NCBI GenBank assembly: GCA_965228625.1
Contig: OZ245829.1
Span: 2,914,001-2,978,000, forward strand
Reading direction: 5' to 3'
Origin: UBA2767 sp965228625
GTDB taxonomy: Bacteria > Pseudomonadota > Alphaproteobacteria > Rhizobiales > Methyloligellaceae
Length of the DNA: 64,000 bases
A program made the translations under genes and the position numbers. Below the pieces are notes generated by a model that worked only from the letters and a program-made list of their open reading frames with translations, was not told the origin of the DNA and did no database searches. Of this stretch, positions 21,271 through 29,754 are shown piece by piece (positions within the stretch are counted from its first letter, which is position 1; every line of letters starts with the position of its first letter).

Positions 21271-22365
21271 TCACGCCTTGACGCCCGCGCCGGTCTTCGG
21301 TGCGGCTTCCGGGTCGAGCGGCCATCGCGCGCGTGCCGGAAAGTCGAAACCGTCCGTCAAACCGCGCGCCAGCCGCTCGGCGCCTGCCCAAGCGACCATG
21401 GCGCCGTTGTCCGTGCAAAGCGCGACAGGCGGCGCATGCAGCGTGAAGCCGTGCGCGTCGCAAAGCTCTCCGAGCCGTGCCCGCAGAACACGGTTCGCCG
21501 CGACACCACCGGCGACAACCAGGTTCCGGCCCTTTGCGGGGGCGACGCGGTCTGCAAACAGCGCCATTGCCGTTGCCGTGCGGTCAACAACCACGTCGCC
21601 CGCCGCCTGCTGAAACGACGCGCACAGATCCGCGATGTCCTGCTCCGTGAGCGGGGCAAGCTGTTCCGCCTTTCGGCGCAGCGCCGTCTTCAGCCCTGCG
21701 AACGAGAAATCCGGTGCCTCGCGACCCATGAGCGGCCTCGGCAGGTCGAAACGCTGCGCATCGCCCTTCGCCGCGTGCGCCTCGACCTCCGGTCCGCCCG
21801 GGTATGGCAGACCCAGCAGCTTGGCGGTCTTGTCGAACGCCTCGCCGAGCGCGTCGTCGAGGGTGGTGCCGAGCCGGTCGTAGTCGCCGAGATCGCGGAC
21901 GATCAGAAGCTGGGTATGACCGCCCGACACCAGCAGCAATAGATAGGGCGGCGCCAGGCCATCGGTCAGGCCCGGAGTCAGCGCATGGGCTTCGAGATGG
22001 TTGACGGCCACGAAGGGCAGGCCGCGCGCCGATGCGATCGCCTTTGCGGTCACCACGCCGACAAGCACACCGCCCAGGAGACCCGGCCCCGCGGTCGCGG
22101 CGACGCCGTCGAGATCGTCCCATTTCATATCTGCCGCGCGCATCGCCTGGCCGATCACCTTGTCGAGCACCTCGACATGGGCGCGGGCCGCGATTTCGGG
22201 CACCACGCCGCCGAACGCGGCATGCGCGTCGAGTTGCGCACGCACGACATTAGACAGGATTTCGCCGCGATACGGCCCCTTACGCAGCACTACGGCTGCC
22301 GCGGTCTCGTCGCAGCTCGTTTCGATGCCGAGCACACGCAAGGTCCTGTTGTTGTTTGCTGTCAT
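21271..22365 (-). CDS. tsaD: tRNA N6-adenosine threonylcarbamoyltransferase TsaD
   Basis: A 364-residue TsaD (Kae1/YgjD family), which with TsaB and TsaE transfers the threonylcarbamoyl group to A37 of ANN-reading tRNAs. The N-terminus LGIETSCDETAAAVV (about residues 11-25) and the metal-binding HLEAHALTP motif (about 119-127; His-x3-His) are present, as are the ATP-site segments VSGGHTQL (about 146-153) and VVAGGVAANRVLR (about 282-294). It is divergent from hemC with a 98-bp spacer and upstream of gpsA. Confidence 0.97.
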   Translation of the reverse strand: MTANNNRTLRVLGIETSCDETAAAVVLRKGPYRGEILSNVVRAQLDAHAAFGGVVPEIAARAHVEVLDKVIGQAMRAADMKWDDLDGVAATAGPGLLGGVLVGVVTAKAIASARGLPFVAVNHLEAHALTPGLTDGLAPPYLLLLVSGGHTQLLIVRDLGDYDRLGTTLDDALGEAFDKTAKLLGLPYPGGPEVEAHAAKGDAQRFDLPRPLMGREAPDFSFAGLKTALRRKAEQLAPLTEQDIADLCASFQQAAGDVVVDRTATAMALFADRVAPAKGRNLVVAGGVAANRVLRARLGELCDAHGFTLHAPPVALCTDNGAMVAWAGAERLARGLTDGFDFPARARWPLDPEAAPKTGAGVKA

Positions 22366-22463
22366 CGCATGCGCTGTTCGATTGCGTTATGACCCGATGC
22401 CGGGCATTAATGCCGTCTAAAATCCGTCCTTGATGCTGTGAGTTACCACCTGGAGCGAAGTCC

Positions 22464-23396
22464 TTGCAATCACGCGCGCTGAGAATCGGAACCCGCGGCA
22501 GCCCGCTCGCCCTGTGGCAGGCCGAGGAAGTGCGCGGAATGGTGGCGCGGGCGCACGGACTTGCCGAGGAGGCGGTCGAGGTCTGCACCTTCAAGACGTC
22601 GGGCGACCGTATCCAGGACAAGGCCTTGCGGGAATTCGGCGGCAAGGGTCTTTTCACCAAGGAGATCGAGGAAGCCCTGCTGGCGGGCGAGATCGATATG
22701 GCCGTGCACTCCTTCAAGGATATGCCGACGGTCCTGCCCGACGGTCTGGAGATCGCCTGCGTTCTGCCGCGCGAGGATGTGCGCGACGCGTTTTTGAGCG
22801 AGAGCTCGTCCACCCTTCGCGATCTGCCGCAGGGCGCGGTGGTCGGAACGTCATCGCTCAGGCGCCAGGCGCAGGTCCGGCGCATGCGGCCCGACCTCCA
22901 GGTCGTCGAGTTTCGCGGCAATGTGCAAACGCGGCTGAGGAAGCTCAGCGAGGGTCAGGCGGACGCGACGTTGCTCGCAGTCGCGGGCCTGAAGCGTCTC
23001 GGCAAGGAGGAGCACATCACCGCCAGGCTGGAGACGGACGAGATGCTTCCGGCGGTTGCACAGGGCGCAATCTGCGTCGAGGTACGCGGTGATGACACCC
23101 GAACCCGGGATCTCCTTGCGCCGGTGCATGATGCGGAAACGGCGCTGTGCGTCGGCGTCGAGCGCGCCTTTCTCGCGGAGCTTGACGGATCCTGCCGCAC
23201 GCCGATCGCCGGGCTCGCCACGCTTGAAAACGGATCGCTGCGGTTCCGCGGTCAGATCCTCACGCCCGACGGCTCAAGATCCTACGAGACGGAGCGGCGC
23301 GGCCCGGCCGGCAACGGCGCGGCGGAAATGGGCGTGGACGCCGCACGGGAACTCCTGTCCGAGGCCGGCGAGGGTTTTTTCGAGGCGCTGGCGTGA
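22464..23396 (+). CDS. hemC: Hydroxymethylbilane synthase (porphobilinogen deaminase)
   Basis: A 310-residue HemC, which joins four porphobilinogen units into hydroxymethylbilane in tetrapyrrole synthesis. The N-terminal IGTRGSPLALWQ (about residues 8-19) and the loop FKDMPT (about 86-91) with active-site Asp are clear; the dipyrromethane cofactor Cys sits in the GSCRTPIAG segment (about 240-248). The start must be TTG at 22464: a GGAG lies upstream, the family motif begins 8 residues later, and no ATG is available in frame. It overlaps hemD by one base (TGATG). Confidence 0.96.
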   Translation: MQSRALRIGTRGSPLALWQAEEVRGMVARAHGLAEEAVEVCTFKTSGDRIQDKALREFGGKGLFTKEIEEALLAGEIDMAVHSFKDMPTVLPDGLEIACVLPREDVRDAFLSESSSTLRDLPQGAVVGTSSLRRQAQVRRMRPDLQVVEFRGNVQTRLRKLSEGQADATLLAVAGLKRLGKEEHITARLETDEMLPAVAQGAICVEVRGDDTRTRDLLAPVHDAETALCVGVERAFLAELDGSCRTPIAGLATLENGSLRFRGQILTPDGSRSYETERRGPAGNGAAEMGVDAARELLSEAGEGFFEALA

Positions 23397-24121
23397 TGCG
23401 CCTGCTGGTCACCCGTCCGCAACCGGACGCGGACGCGCAGGCCGCCAGACTCCGCGAACTTGGCCACGAAGCGGTCGTCGAACCCGTGCTCGCGCTCGAG
23501 GTCCGCGACCCCGGACGCCTGCCTGCAGCCGATGCGCAGGCAGTGATCGTGACCAGCCGCAATGCCCTGCGCGCCCTTGATGAGCTTGGCCAAATCGACG
23601 CCATGGTACATCTGCCGCTCGTCGCGGTGGGAAAAGCCACGGCCCGGCTCGCGGAACGTCTGGGTTTCGCAACCGTTCACGTCGGCGCCGGCGCCGCGCC
23701 GACGCTGGTTCCGCTGATACGGGAACAGTGCAACCCGGCGGATGGCCCGCTTCTGTATGTAACGGGTGAGAAAACGGCGTTCGATCTGAAACCGGCGCTT
23801 GCGGCGGACGGGTTCGAGGTCGTGCAATCGATCGTCTACGCCGCGCGTCCCTCCACCAGCCTCGGCGCCAAGACCATCGAAGCGATCGCGGCGGGAAATC
23901 TCGACGGCGTCATCCTGATGTCGGCGGAAACGGCGAGGATCTACGCGCAATTGATGAAAGAGCACAAGCTCGAATCCGCGGCAGCCAGGCTCCTGCACCT
24001 TTGCCTGTCCGGGAACGTGGCCGACACGCTGTTGGATCGATTTGACGCACGCGTCGCTGTTGCAGGCAGGCCGACGCAGGACGATCTACTTGCCTTAATC
24101 GCCCGCGAAGCGGCAAACTGA
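23396..24121 (+). CDS. hemD: Uroporphyrinogen-III synthase
   Basis: A 241-residue HemD, which inverts ring D and closes hydroxymethylbilane to uroporphyrinogen III. Sequence identity in this family is low; the recognisable parts are the N-terminal LLVTRPQPDA, VVEPVL in the first domain, the LYVTGEK hinge region (about residue 120-126) and the C-terminal AGRPTQDDLLALI. The ATG at 23396 overlaps the hemC stop by one base; a GTG one codon earlier is the alternative start. Position directly after hemC makes the call secure. Confidence 0.93.
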   Translation: MRLLVTRPQPDADAQAARLRELGHEAVVEPVLALEVRDPGRLPAADAQAVIVTSRNALRALDELGQIDAMVHLPLVAVGKATARLAERLGFATVHVGAGAAPTLVPLIREQCNPADGPLLYVTGEKTAFDLKPALAADGFEVVQSIVYAARPSTSLGAKTIEAIAAGNLDGVILMSAETARIYAQLMKEHKLESAAARLLHLCLSGNVADTLLDRFDARVAVAGRPTQDDLLALIAREAAN

Positions 24122-24195
24122 ATGCGAAGGCATGTGGCGCAAGCTCTCGGCATGGGTTTGCGGTGACGTGGCAGGCACGGGGACCATTGAAACGC

Positions 24196-25821
24196 ATGGC
24201 TGACGACAAAAAGGAATCGGCGGGAACGACAAGGCGGACCGCGCGGACACCGCGGACGCCGAAACGTCCCGCGCGCACCATCGACCTTGACGCCAAGGAA
24301 GTGAAGGACGGCGAGACGGAGGCCGGCAAAGAGGCCGATAAAAAGGCGCCGGCGGCTGAAGCTGCCAAAACGGCTCCGGAGGCGAAGTCCGCCGCCAAGC
24401 CGCCGGCCGGCGCAAGTGCCGGGAAAGACAACGCGAAAAAGGCCACCGACGCGAAAAAGCCGGCCGGTGCGGAGAAAGCCAGGAGCGCTGACACCGCGCA
24501 ATCGGCCACGGCGCAGCCACGGACCAGCGGGGTCGAACTGCGCAGTTTCGCGACACATCTGGCCGCCGGACTGGTTGGCGGGCTCGTCGGCGTCGTCGGT
24601 GCCGGGATCGGCATCGGTCAGCTTACGACCGGTCAACCCGACCGTTCCGCGGCCATGCAGGCGGAATTTTCCCAGCTCCAGTCACGCCTCGATGCCCTGC
24701 AGAAGCAAGTCGGGGAACAGGCGAAATCGTCGCAGACCGCGGCCTCATCCGCCGATCTGGGCACATTGGCGTCCCGCGTCGATGCACTCGAGAAAGCGCC
24801 GCCGCCGGCGACCGACTCTGCCGAGCTGGGCGCACTGGCGTCACGCGTCGATACGCTCGAAAAAGCGCCACCGCCGTCCGATTCCGCCGAGCTGGACACA
24901 TTGGCATCACGCGTCGATGCGCTTGAGAAAGCACCGACACCGGCGTCCGGCAGCGCCGTATCGGACCTTTCCGAGCGCGTTGCGAAACTGGACAAGGAGA
25001 TCGGCGCTTTGCAGTCGGCGGCGGCATCAAGCGGCGACAGCGCCGCCGCGGAGGCGCTCACCTCGCGCTTGACCGCGCTGTCCGACGAGATCAAGCAGCA
25101 GGGCGAGAAGTTCGACGCGGAAATTGCCGAGCTGAAAACGTCTGCCGCGGCGGATGGCGAAGGGGCGTCGGCGCTTGCCGCCGCGGATGCGCTGAAACAG
25201 CGGACGGACTCACTCGAGGCTGAGATTGCCAAGCTTTCCACCGATATACGCGCATCCGGCCCGGCCCGGACGACGGTCGGGAACGGCGAACAGGGTGCTG
25301 CCCTCGCACTGGCCTTCGAGGCGCTGCGCCGCGCCGTTGCCAGCGGCGATGCCTATTCCGATCAGCTCGACCTGCTGCGCGCATACGCGCCGGACAGCCT
25401 CGATCTTACGGCCATATCCGCCTATGCGGAGACCGGCGTACCGCGCGCCCGGGACCTGCTGCAGGAGCTTCCGGCGGTTCTGGAAAAGGCGAGCGAAGCA
25501 GCAGCGAAGGCCGACGATGAGACGTTCCTCGATCGTGTGGTCTCCAATGCGCAGTCCATTGTTCGCATCCGCAGGATCGGCCCGGCAGACGGAGACGGGA
25601 TGTCGGCGGTCCTTTCACGGATCGATGCCGACATGCGTGCGTCTGATCTGACAGGCGTGCTGCGCGAGGCGCGGAACCTCAAGGGAGCGGCCCTCGATGC
25701 GATGAAGCCCTGGCTGGCGAAAGCCGAGTCACGCCAGGAAGCGGTGGCGGCGGTCGACGCCGCGGAGCGCGCGCTGCTCGTCCGCGACGAGCCGAAACCC
25801 GATGCAGCGGCGAAAAGGTAG
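24196..25821 (+). CDS. COG4223 / mitofilin-like membrane protein of the hem cluster
   Basis: A membrane protein of 541 residues from the ATG at 24196 (an in-frame ATG-like start at 24163 adds 11 atypical residues). Layout: a charged, Lys/Ala/Pro-rich cytosolic N-terminus (about 1-115), one membrane helix with glycine repeats (LAAGLVGGLVGVVGAGIGIG, about 120-140), a long Ala/Ser/Glu coiled-coil with short repeats (about 150-350), and a C-terminal helical domain. This arrangement, and the place between hemD and hemY, match the alphaproteobacterial COG4223 family, which includes the relatives of mitochondrial Mic60/mitofilin that shape intracytoplasmic membranes. Whether this protein bends membrane is inference. 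Confidence 0.8.
   Translation: MADDKKESAGTTRRTARTPRTPKRPARTIDLDAKEVKDGETEAGKEADKKAPAAEAAKTAPEAKSAAKPPAGASAGKDNAKKATDAKKPAGAEKARSADTAQSATAQPRTSGVELRSFATHLAAGLVGGLVGVVGAGIGIGQLTTGQPDRSAAMQAEFSQLQSRLDALQKQVGEQAKSSQTAASSADLGTLASRVDALEKAPPPATDSAELGALASRVDTLEKAPPPSDSAELDTLASRVDALEKAPTPASGSAVSDLSERVAKLDKEIGALQSAAASSGDSAAAEALTSRLTALSDEIKQQGEKFDAEIAELKTSAAADGEGASALAAADALKQRTDSLEAEIAKLSTDIRASGPARTTVGNGEQGAALALAFEALRRAVASGDAYSDQLDLLRAYAPDSLDLTAISAYAETGVPRARDLLQELPAVLEKASEAAAKADDETFLDRVVSNAQSIVRIRRIGPADGDGMSAVLSRIDADMRASDLTGVLREARNLKGAALDAMKPWLAKAESRQEAVAAVDAAERALLVRDEPKPDAAAKR
24748..24951 (+). repeat. Three tandem 22-23 codon repeats inside the mitofilin-like gene
   Basis: Three near-identical in-frame units of 69, 66 and 69 bp encode SA(D/E)L followed by ASRVD(A/T)LEKAP and a short Pro/Ser/Asp linker. 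Each unit is a heptad-containing helical stretch, so unit number can change without breaking the coiled coil. Likely a site of length variation between strains. Confidence 0.85.
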
Positions 25822-25827
25822 TTGAGT

Positions 25828-27336
25828 ATGTTCAAGATCGCCGTATTCGTTGTCGCGGTGATCGCCGCCGCTCTCGGAGTGGCGTGGCTCGCCGAAACGC
25901 CGGGCACTCTGACCGTCACTTGGCTCGGATACGAAATCACCACATCGGTCCTCGCCGCCGGGCTTGCCTTCGCGGCATTCGTGCTGATCGCATTTTTTTT
26001 GTGGTCGCTGGCGCGATATCTCATCACGCGTCCGACCGTCGTTGCCGAGAAGATGCGCAGGAAGCGCGAAAAGCGGGGATTGGAGGCCCTGACGCACGGA
26101 CTGGTCGCCGTGGGTTCCGGCGAAAAGTCCGATGCCCGCAGGTTTGCCGCCCAGGCGCACAAGCTGCTGCCCAATGAACCGCTCACAGCGCTGCTCAGTG
26201 CACAGGCGGCGCAGCTTCAGGGCGACCGCGCCGCCGCCCGGAAGATCTTCGAGCAGATGACCGACTCGCAGGAAACGGAGATGCTGGGCCTGCGCGGACT
26301 GTTTCTCGAGGCGCGGCGGGAGAACGAGACCGAAGCCGCGCGCCAGTTCGCGGAACGCGCCATGAAGAGCAAGCCGGACCTGGGCTGGGCCGTCAACGCG
26401 CTGTTCGAGCTGCAATGCAAGGTCAGCGACTGGGCCGGTGCGCTCAGGACGCTCGGCGTGGCGGAGCGGCAACGCCAGATCGACAAGAGCCTCGCGGCGC
26501 GGCGCCGGGCGGTGCTGTTGACGGCACAGGCAATGGACGCGGAGGAAACCGATCTCAACCGCGCGCGCCAGTTGGCGCTCCAGGCGCACAAGCTCGCCCC
26601 GGACCTCGTACCGGCGGCGGAGATTGCCGGCCGCGTGATGGCGTCCCAGGGTGACGCGACGCGAGCGGCGCGGGTCATCGCCAAGACGTGGGAGGTGAAC
26701 CCGCATCCCGATCTTGCATTTGCCTACGCCCATACGCGTCCCGGCGAAGGTCCGCATGAGCGCCTGAAGCGCGTCAAGTTCCTTCAGCAATGGTCTCCCG
26801 ATCCGCTTGAGGGAGCGGTGGCGGTGGCGACCGCGGCGGTCGAGGCGCGCGCGTGGGACGAGGCGCGCGAGGCCCTGCAGCCCTTTCTCGAGGACCGGCC
26901 ATCGGCACGCGTGTGCACGCTCATGGCGCGCATCGAAGGGGGACAGACGGGCGATCAGGGCCGCGTGCGCGAATGGCTGGCGCGGGCCGTGCGCGCGCCG
27001 CGCGATCCGGCCTGGACGGCGGATGGTTTCGTCTCCGACCAGTGGGCGCCGGTGTCGCCGATAACCGGAGAGCTGGACGCGTTCGAGTGGAAAGCACCCG
27101 TCGAGCTGATCACCAATACCGACGATCAGCTTGTCATCGAGGACGTCGAGCGGGCCGCCGAGGAGGTCGTCAACCCGGAGCACGCGGCCGACAAGGTGGC
27201 CGAGAACCCGGAAAACGACGAGGTCGAAAAGGAGATTTTCGCGCCGCCCCACGCGCCCGACGATCCGGGTCCGGAGGGCACGCTCACGGACGCCGAAGCC
27301 GAGCAGGACCGGAAATACCCTGCCCCCTCGGGCTGA
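25828..27336 (+). CDS. hemY: HemY-type haem biosynthesis associated protein
   Basis: A 502-residue HemY-family protein. Two N-terminal membrane segments (about residues 4-24 and 40-62) are followed by a TPR-like helical periplasm- or cytoplasm-facing domain, typically with the pattern A..L...HKL.P. The C-terminal 70 residues are strongly acidic (many Glu/Asp with Pro/Asn) and probably disordered. The exact role of HemY in proteobacterial haem synthesis is unresolved; it co-occurs with hemC/hemD. The start is ATG 25828, with an in-frame TTG two codons earlier directly after the preceding stop. It ends 130 bp before the tRNA-Thr gene and is the last core gene before the islet. Confidence 0.88.
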   Translation: MFKIAVFVVAVIAAALGVAWLAETPGTLTVTWLGYEITTSVLAAGLAFAAFVLIAFFLWSLARYLITRPTVVAEKMRRKREKRGLEALTHGLVAVGSGEKSDARRFAAQAHKLLPNEPLTALLSAQAAQLQGDRAAARKIFEQMTDSQETEMLGLRGLFLEARRENETEAARQFAERAMKSKPDLGWAVNALFELQCKVSDWAGALRTLGVAERQRQIDKSLAARRRAVLLTAQAMDAEETDLNRARQLALQAHKLAPDLVPAAEIAGRVMASQGDATRAARVIAKTWEVNPHPDLAFAYAHTRPGEGPHERLKRVKFLQQWSPDPLEGAVAVATAAVEARAWDEAREALQPFLEDRPSARVCTLMARIEGGQTGDQGRVREWLARAVRAPRDPAWTADGFVSDQWAPVSPITGELDAFEWKAPVELITNTDDQLVIEDVERAAEEVVNPEHAADKVAENPENDEVEKEIFAPPHAPDDPGPEGTLTDAEAEQDRKYPAPSG

Positions 27337-27465
27337 TCCGCGCGCCCCGTTTCGGGCTGTGGTGCCGCAAGCTTGATGCTGGCGCTTGCTTTCGCCTGCC
27401 ACTGCAGCTATGCCAGTTCGCACGCGTCCGGACTACGCCCCAGGGCGTTCCGGCCAAGGATCGGC

Positions 27466-27541
27466 GCCGCATTAGCTCAGCTGGTAGAGCACATCATTCG
27501 TAATGATGGGGTCGGGTGTTCGAGTCACCCATGCGGCACCA
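27466..27541 (+). tRNA. tRNA-Thr (anticodon CGT), CCA encoded
   Basis: A complete 76-nt cloverleaf can be drawn. The 7-bp acceptor stem is GCCGCAT with ATGCGGC, the D stem GCTC/GAGC, the anticodon stem CATCA/TGATG with loop TTCGTAA giving anticodon CGT (reads ACG, threonine), and the T arm GGGTG-TTCGAGT-CACCC. The ACCA end is encoded (27538-27541). The 3' part of this gene is the left copy of the 40-bp direct repeat that bounds the islet, so the gene is an integration target that has been kept intact. Confidence 0.97.
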
Positions 27542-27546
27542 CTTTC
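27507..27546 (+). repeat. attL-like copy of the 40-bp direct repeat (3' end of tRNA-Thr)
   Basis: These 40 bases (from the distal anticodon stem through CCA and the next five bases) recur exactly at 33315-33354. Similarity extends a little upstream (ATTCGTAAT in both), then stops. This is the classical geometry of an island inserted at a tRNA 3' end: intact tRNA on one side, truncated copy on the other. Confidence 0.9.
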
Positions 27547-27787
27547 TTCTAATGTCCAATCTCACTCGACAAGAGGTTTCCAAATTCAGCGCGCTCGCAT
27601 GGAGCGCAATCTGATTGGTTCTGCTCAGCGCAACGGCGATTGCTCCGAGACGGCCGCGATAATCTGAGAAAGGCCCAACCACTAACTAGTTCCAAACAGA
27701 GCCATCCATCCTATACTGGTGAAGAACGATCGCTTGCAGTGTTCCTTGGAGCACCTCAAGCGCCGAGTATTGTGAGTTTTTCAACCG

Positions 27788-28054
27788 TTAGGACTTTTTT
27801 CTTTGTATTGGGCCTGCTGGAGCGATCTTCGGATTTGAAAAGGGTCCGCGGTACGATTCTGTTGTTGCAAAATCAGAATCCAACGCGCCTTCCGCCACCA
27901 TCACAGAGTATAGATTCTTGTCCGGGTCTATCTCAACGACACCGAAATCTGGATCCAATGACGTTTCCTCGACGCCAAGCACAGTGGCCGCCGCAGCCAG
28001 TGTGGCTGAACCTTTCATTGTGACTGTCATTAGGTAATGGCGCTGTTTCTCCAT
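27788..28054 (-). CDS. Small protein downstream of the subtilase (possible peptidase partner)
   Basis: An 88-residue protein of no recognised family, 60 bp downstream of the subtilisin-like gene and the last gene of the islet. The sequence alternates short strands and helices: an N-terminal HYLMTVTMKG strand, an Ala-rich helix ending in VLGVEE, then DPDFGVVEIDPDKNLYSVMV. The predicted beta-alpha-beta-beta pattern and size resemble peptidase inhibitor I9-type domains, the usual intramolecular chaperones of subtilases, but this is only a shape argument. The ATG at 28054 starts MEKQRHY; another ATG at 28099 adds 15 residues. No strong ribosome site is visible for either. Confidence 0.55.
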   Translation of the reverse strand: MEKQRHYLMTVTMKGSATLAAAATVLGVEETSLDPDFGVVEIDPDKNLYSVMVAEGALDSDFATTESYRGPFSNPKIAPAGPIQRKKS

Positions 28055-28114
28055 ACATACAATATAGACGCATCTGTATCCGAATTCGAGGCGTTGCACA
28101 CGCGCCGGTGGCCA

Positions 28115-29449
28115 TCATGATCCGGACAACAAGCGCTCTGCTGTTTTCGCGGGTTCAATGATGCCGTACCCAAACCTTGCGTTCCAACGGTTGTCATAGG
28201 GACTGCCTGGGACTTTGGCATCGCGCCGAAGTTCTTTGGCGAGGTCCCGTGATGAAATCAATTGTGACCCTATAGATGATCGGAATGCAGCAGTCACACC
28301 TGCTGCAACCGGGCAAGCAGTTGATGTCCCCGAGTCGGCAACGCCTGCGCCAAATGCTTCCGAGCCGAGAAAGTGCGAGTAACACGCTATGTCAGGTTTC
28401 TGATCCGCCATTCCGTCTATCGCCGGACCAACTGACGAATATCCAATCCACTGCTTCTTAACCGTTGCACCGGCTACTGTCGTTACATCTGAATGGGCAT
28501 TTGCTCCAGTAATTGAATCTTTCACTACGCCCTGGCATCGACCATCCGGGCAGTCAGGACCACAGTTTCCCGCAGCGAAGAAGATATCAGTACCCGTTCG
28601 CGCCAGTGTACCCACGATCAGGTTGAACGGATGGTTAGGATTGTCAGAATAGCGCCCGGGATGGCCAACAGGGAAATCCCAACTGGGGTGATACATAACC
28701 CAACTGTTGTTGACGACCAGAGACTTGTACTGACGTTCGTCTTCGGGCTGTCGCATATAGGCTGCCAGTGTGCTGAAGGCTTGCAACGCATCGCTCAGGA
28801 ATCCATCCATCGCTGATCCGCCTGGTGTTTGCGACAACAGGATCGGAAAATCGATCAGTGTGGCCTTTGGCGCGGCAATGAGAGCATCAAAGGCGCACAT
28901 TGTGCCGTGGCCGACCGCAAATTTGCCGGGTGTGCCGCTAGCACCGGGGGGTATCCAGGTCAATGTGGCGTCGAAATTGGGATTCATACCCTTGTCTCGC
29001 AGATGCGCCAGGTTGATGCCGGTGTCGCAGATGACGACGCCGACGCCATCGCCGTCGAGCCCCAGTTGCCGCAAGCGCTCAACATTCAGTTTTTCGCCAA
29101 CCTCTGCGCTGTCGCCCACCGGTGCGCCGTCGCAATAGCCCCCGGCAGCGTTAGAAATGGTCGGGTCGGAGAAGATGTTCGATCCAGATTGCGCGGCCAT
29201 ATCAACCGCTACAGCGTCGTCGACGGTTCCGCGGACAACAAACTTCGTGGCTTGCTCAGGGCTGGCCGTCGCAACCATCGCAGTTGCGCCCATCCGTGAA
29301 ACTGGCACCGCCGCAAACTCTTGATCCAGTTCGATCTGGTTGGGAATTTCATCAGGTCTGCTCGCGATTGGCACGTGTTCATGGTGGCTGGCAGCCAACG
29401 CTGATTCACGCAGTGCGTCGGTTGGATTGATGAGCATTAATACGCGCAT
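28115..29449 (-). CDS. S8 family (subtilisin-like) serine peptidase without signal peptide
   Basis: A 444-residue subtilase. The complete catalytic set is present: Asp142 in VICDTGI, His181 in GHGTMCAFD, oxyanion Asn295 in AAGNCGPD and Ser376 in SGTSTACP. I start at ATG 29449 because GGGAGG lies just upstream; the open frame extends 12 codons further. There is no export signal and no classical I9 prodomain; the N-terminal about 120 residues include an acidic spacer and a segment (MGATAMVATASPEQATKF) that could serve a similar role. Several Cys residues (CGPDCPDGRC) are clustered after the oxyanion loop. It is in the islet operon, so a processing role for a product of the cluster is conceivable. 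Confidence 0.9.
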   Translation of the reverse strand: MRVLMLINPTDALRESALAASHHEHVPIASRPDEIPNQIELDQEFAAVPVSRMGATAMVATASPEQATKFVVRGTVDDAVAVDMAAQSGSNIFSDPTISNAAGGYCDGAPVGDSAEVGEKLNVERLRQLGLDGDGVGVVICDTGINLAHLRDKGMNPNFDATLTWIPPGASGTPGKFAVGHGTMCAFDALIAAPKATLIDFPILLSQTPGGSAMDGFLSDALQAFSTLAAYMRQPEDERQYKSLVVNNSWVMYHPSWDFPVGHPGRYSDNPNHPFNLIVGTLARTGTDIFFAAGNCGPDCPDGRCQGVVKDSITGANAHSDVTTVAGATVKKQWIGYSSVGPAIDGMADQKPDIACYSHFLGSEAFGAGVADSGTSTACPVAAGVTAAFRSSIGSQLISSRDLAKELRRDAKVPGSPYDNRWNARFGYGIIEPAKTAERLLSGS

Positions 29450-29547
29450 AGGAGACCTCCCAAAGAATGAGGTTTGATGGATCAATTCTGTTGATCACCG
29501 ATTGAAAACGACATGGGCATTGGTTCTCGTCCCCAGGAGAACATCCT

Positions 29548-29679
29548 CTACTTGATCGCAAATTCAGCCGTTTTCTCGTCCACGTAGAGAGTGCATCGCA
29601 GCCAGATGGAAACACTTGACGTATCCTCAGCTGCATTGTCAGCGACGTTGAATGTAAAGGTGTTGAGTTGTTCTGGCAT
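29548..29679 (-). CDS. 43-residue protein of the islet operon (unknown)
   Basis: A short frame encoding MPEQLNTFTFNVADNAAED and then a stretch SIWLRCTLYVDEKTAEF. It sits 75 bp after the tyrosinase companion gene and 98 bp before the peptidase. A longer frame to 29739 adds a basic 20-residue N-terminus. Upstream there is only a weak A-rich ribosome site (AAGAA). It matches no family I know. Its size and placement next to a peptidase and an oxidase would suit a modified peptide precursor or a small accessory protein, but it could also be a chance frame. Confidence 0.4.
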   Translation of the reverse strand: MPEQLNTFTFNVADNAAEDTSSVSIWLRCTLYVDEKTAEFAIK

Positions 29680-29754
29680 TTTTCTTGTTCCGTATCGCGC
29701 TATTCTCGATCTTTGATATTGCCGTTTGCGCGAAAACAAAGAACCGATACAGTG

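Noticed and set aside
20176..21942. 588-residue plus-strand open frame over gpsA and tsaD
   Set aside because: Antisense shadow covering two firmly identified genes; composition typical of shadows.
25729..27423. 564-residue minus-strand open frame over hemY
   Set aside because: Arg/Leu/His/Gly-rich antisense shadow of hemY without motifs.
27640..28023. 127-residue plus-strand frame next to the tRNA
   Set aside because: Overlaps the small minus-strand islet protein, low-complexity, no ribosome site or similarity.
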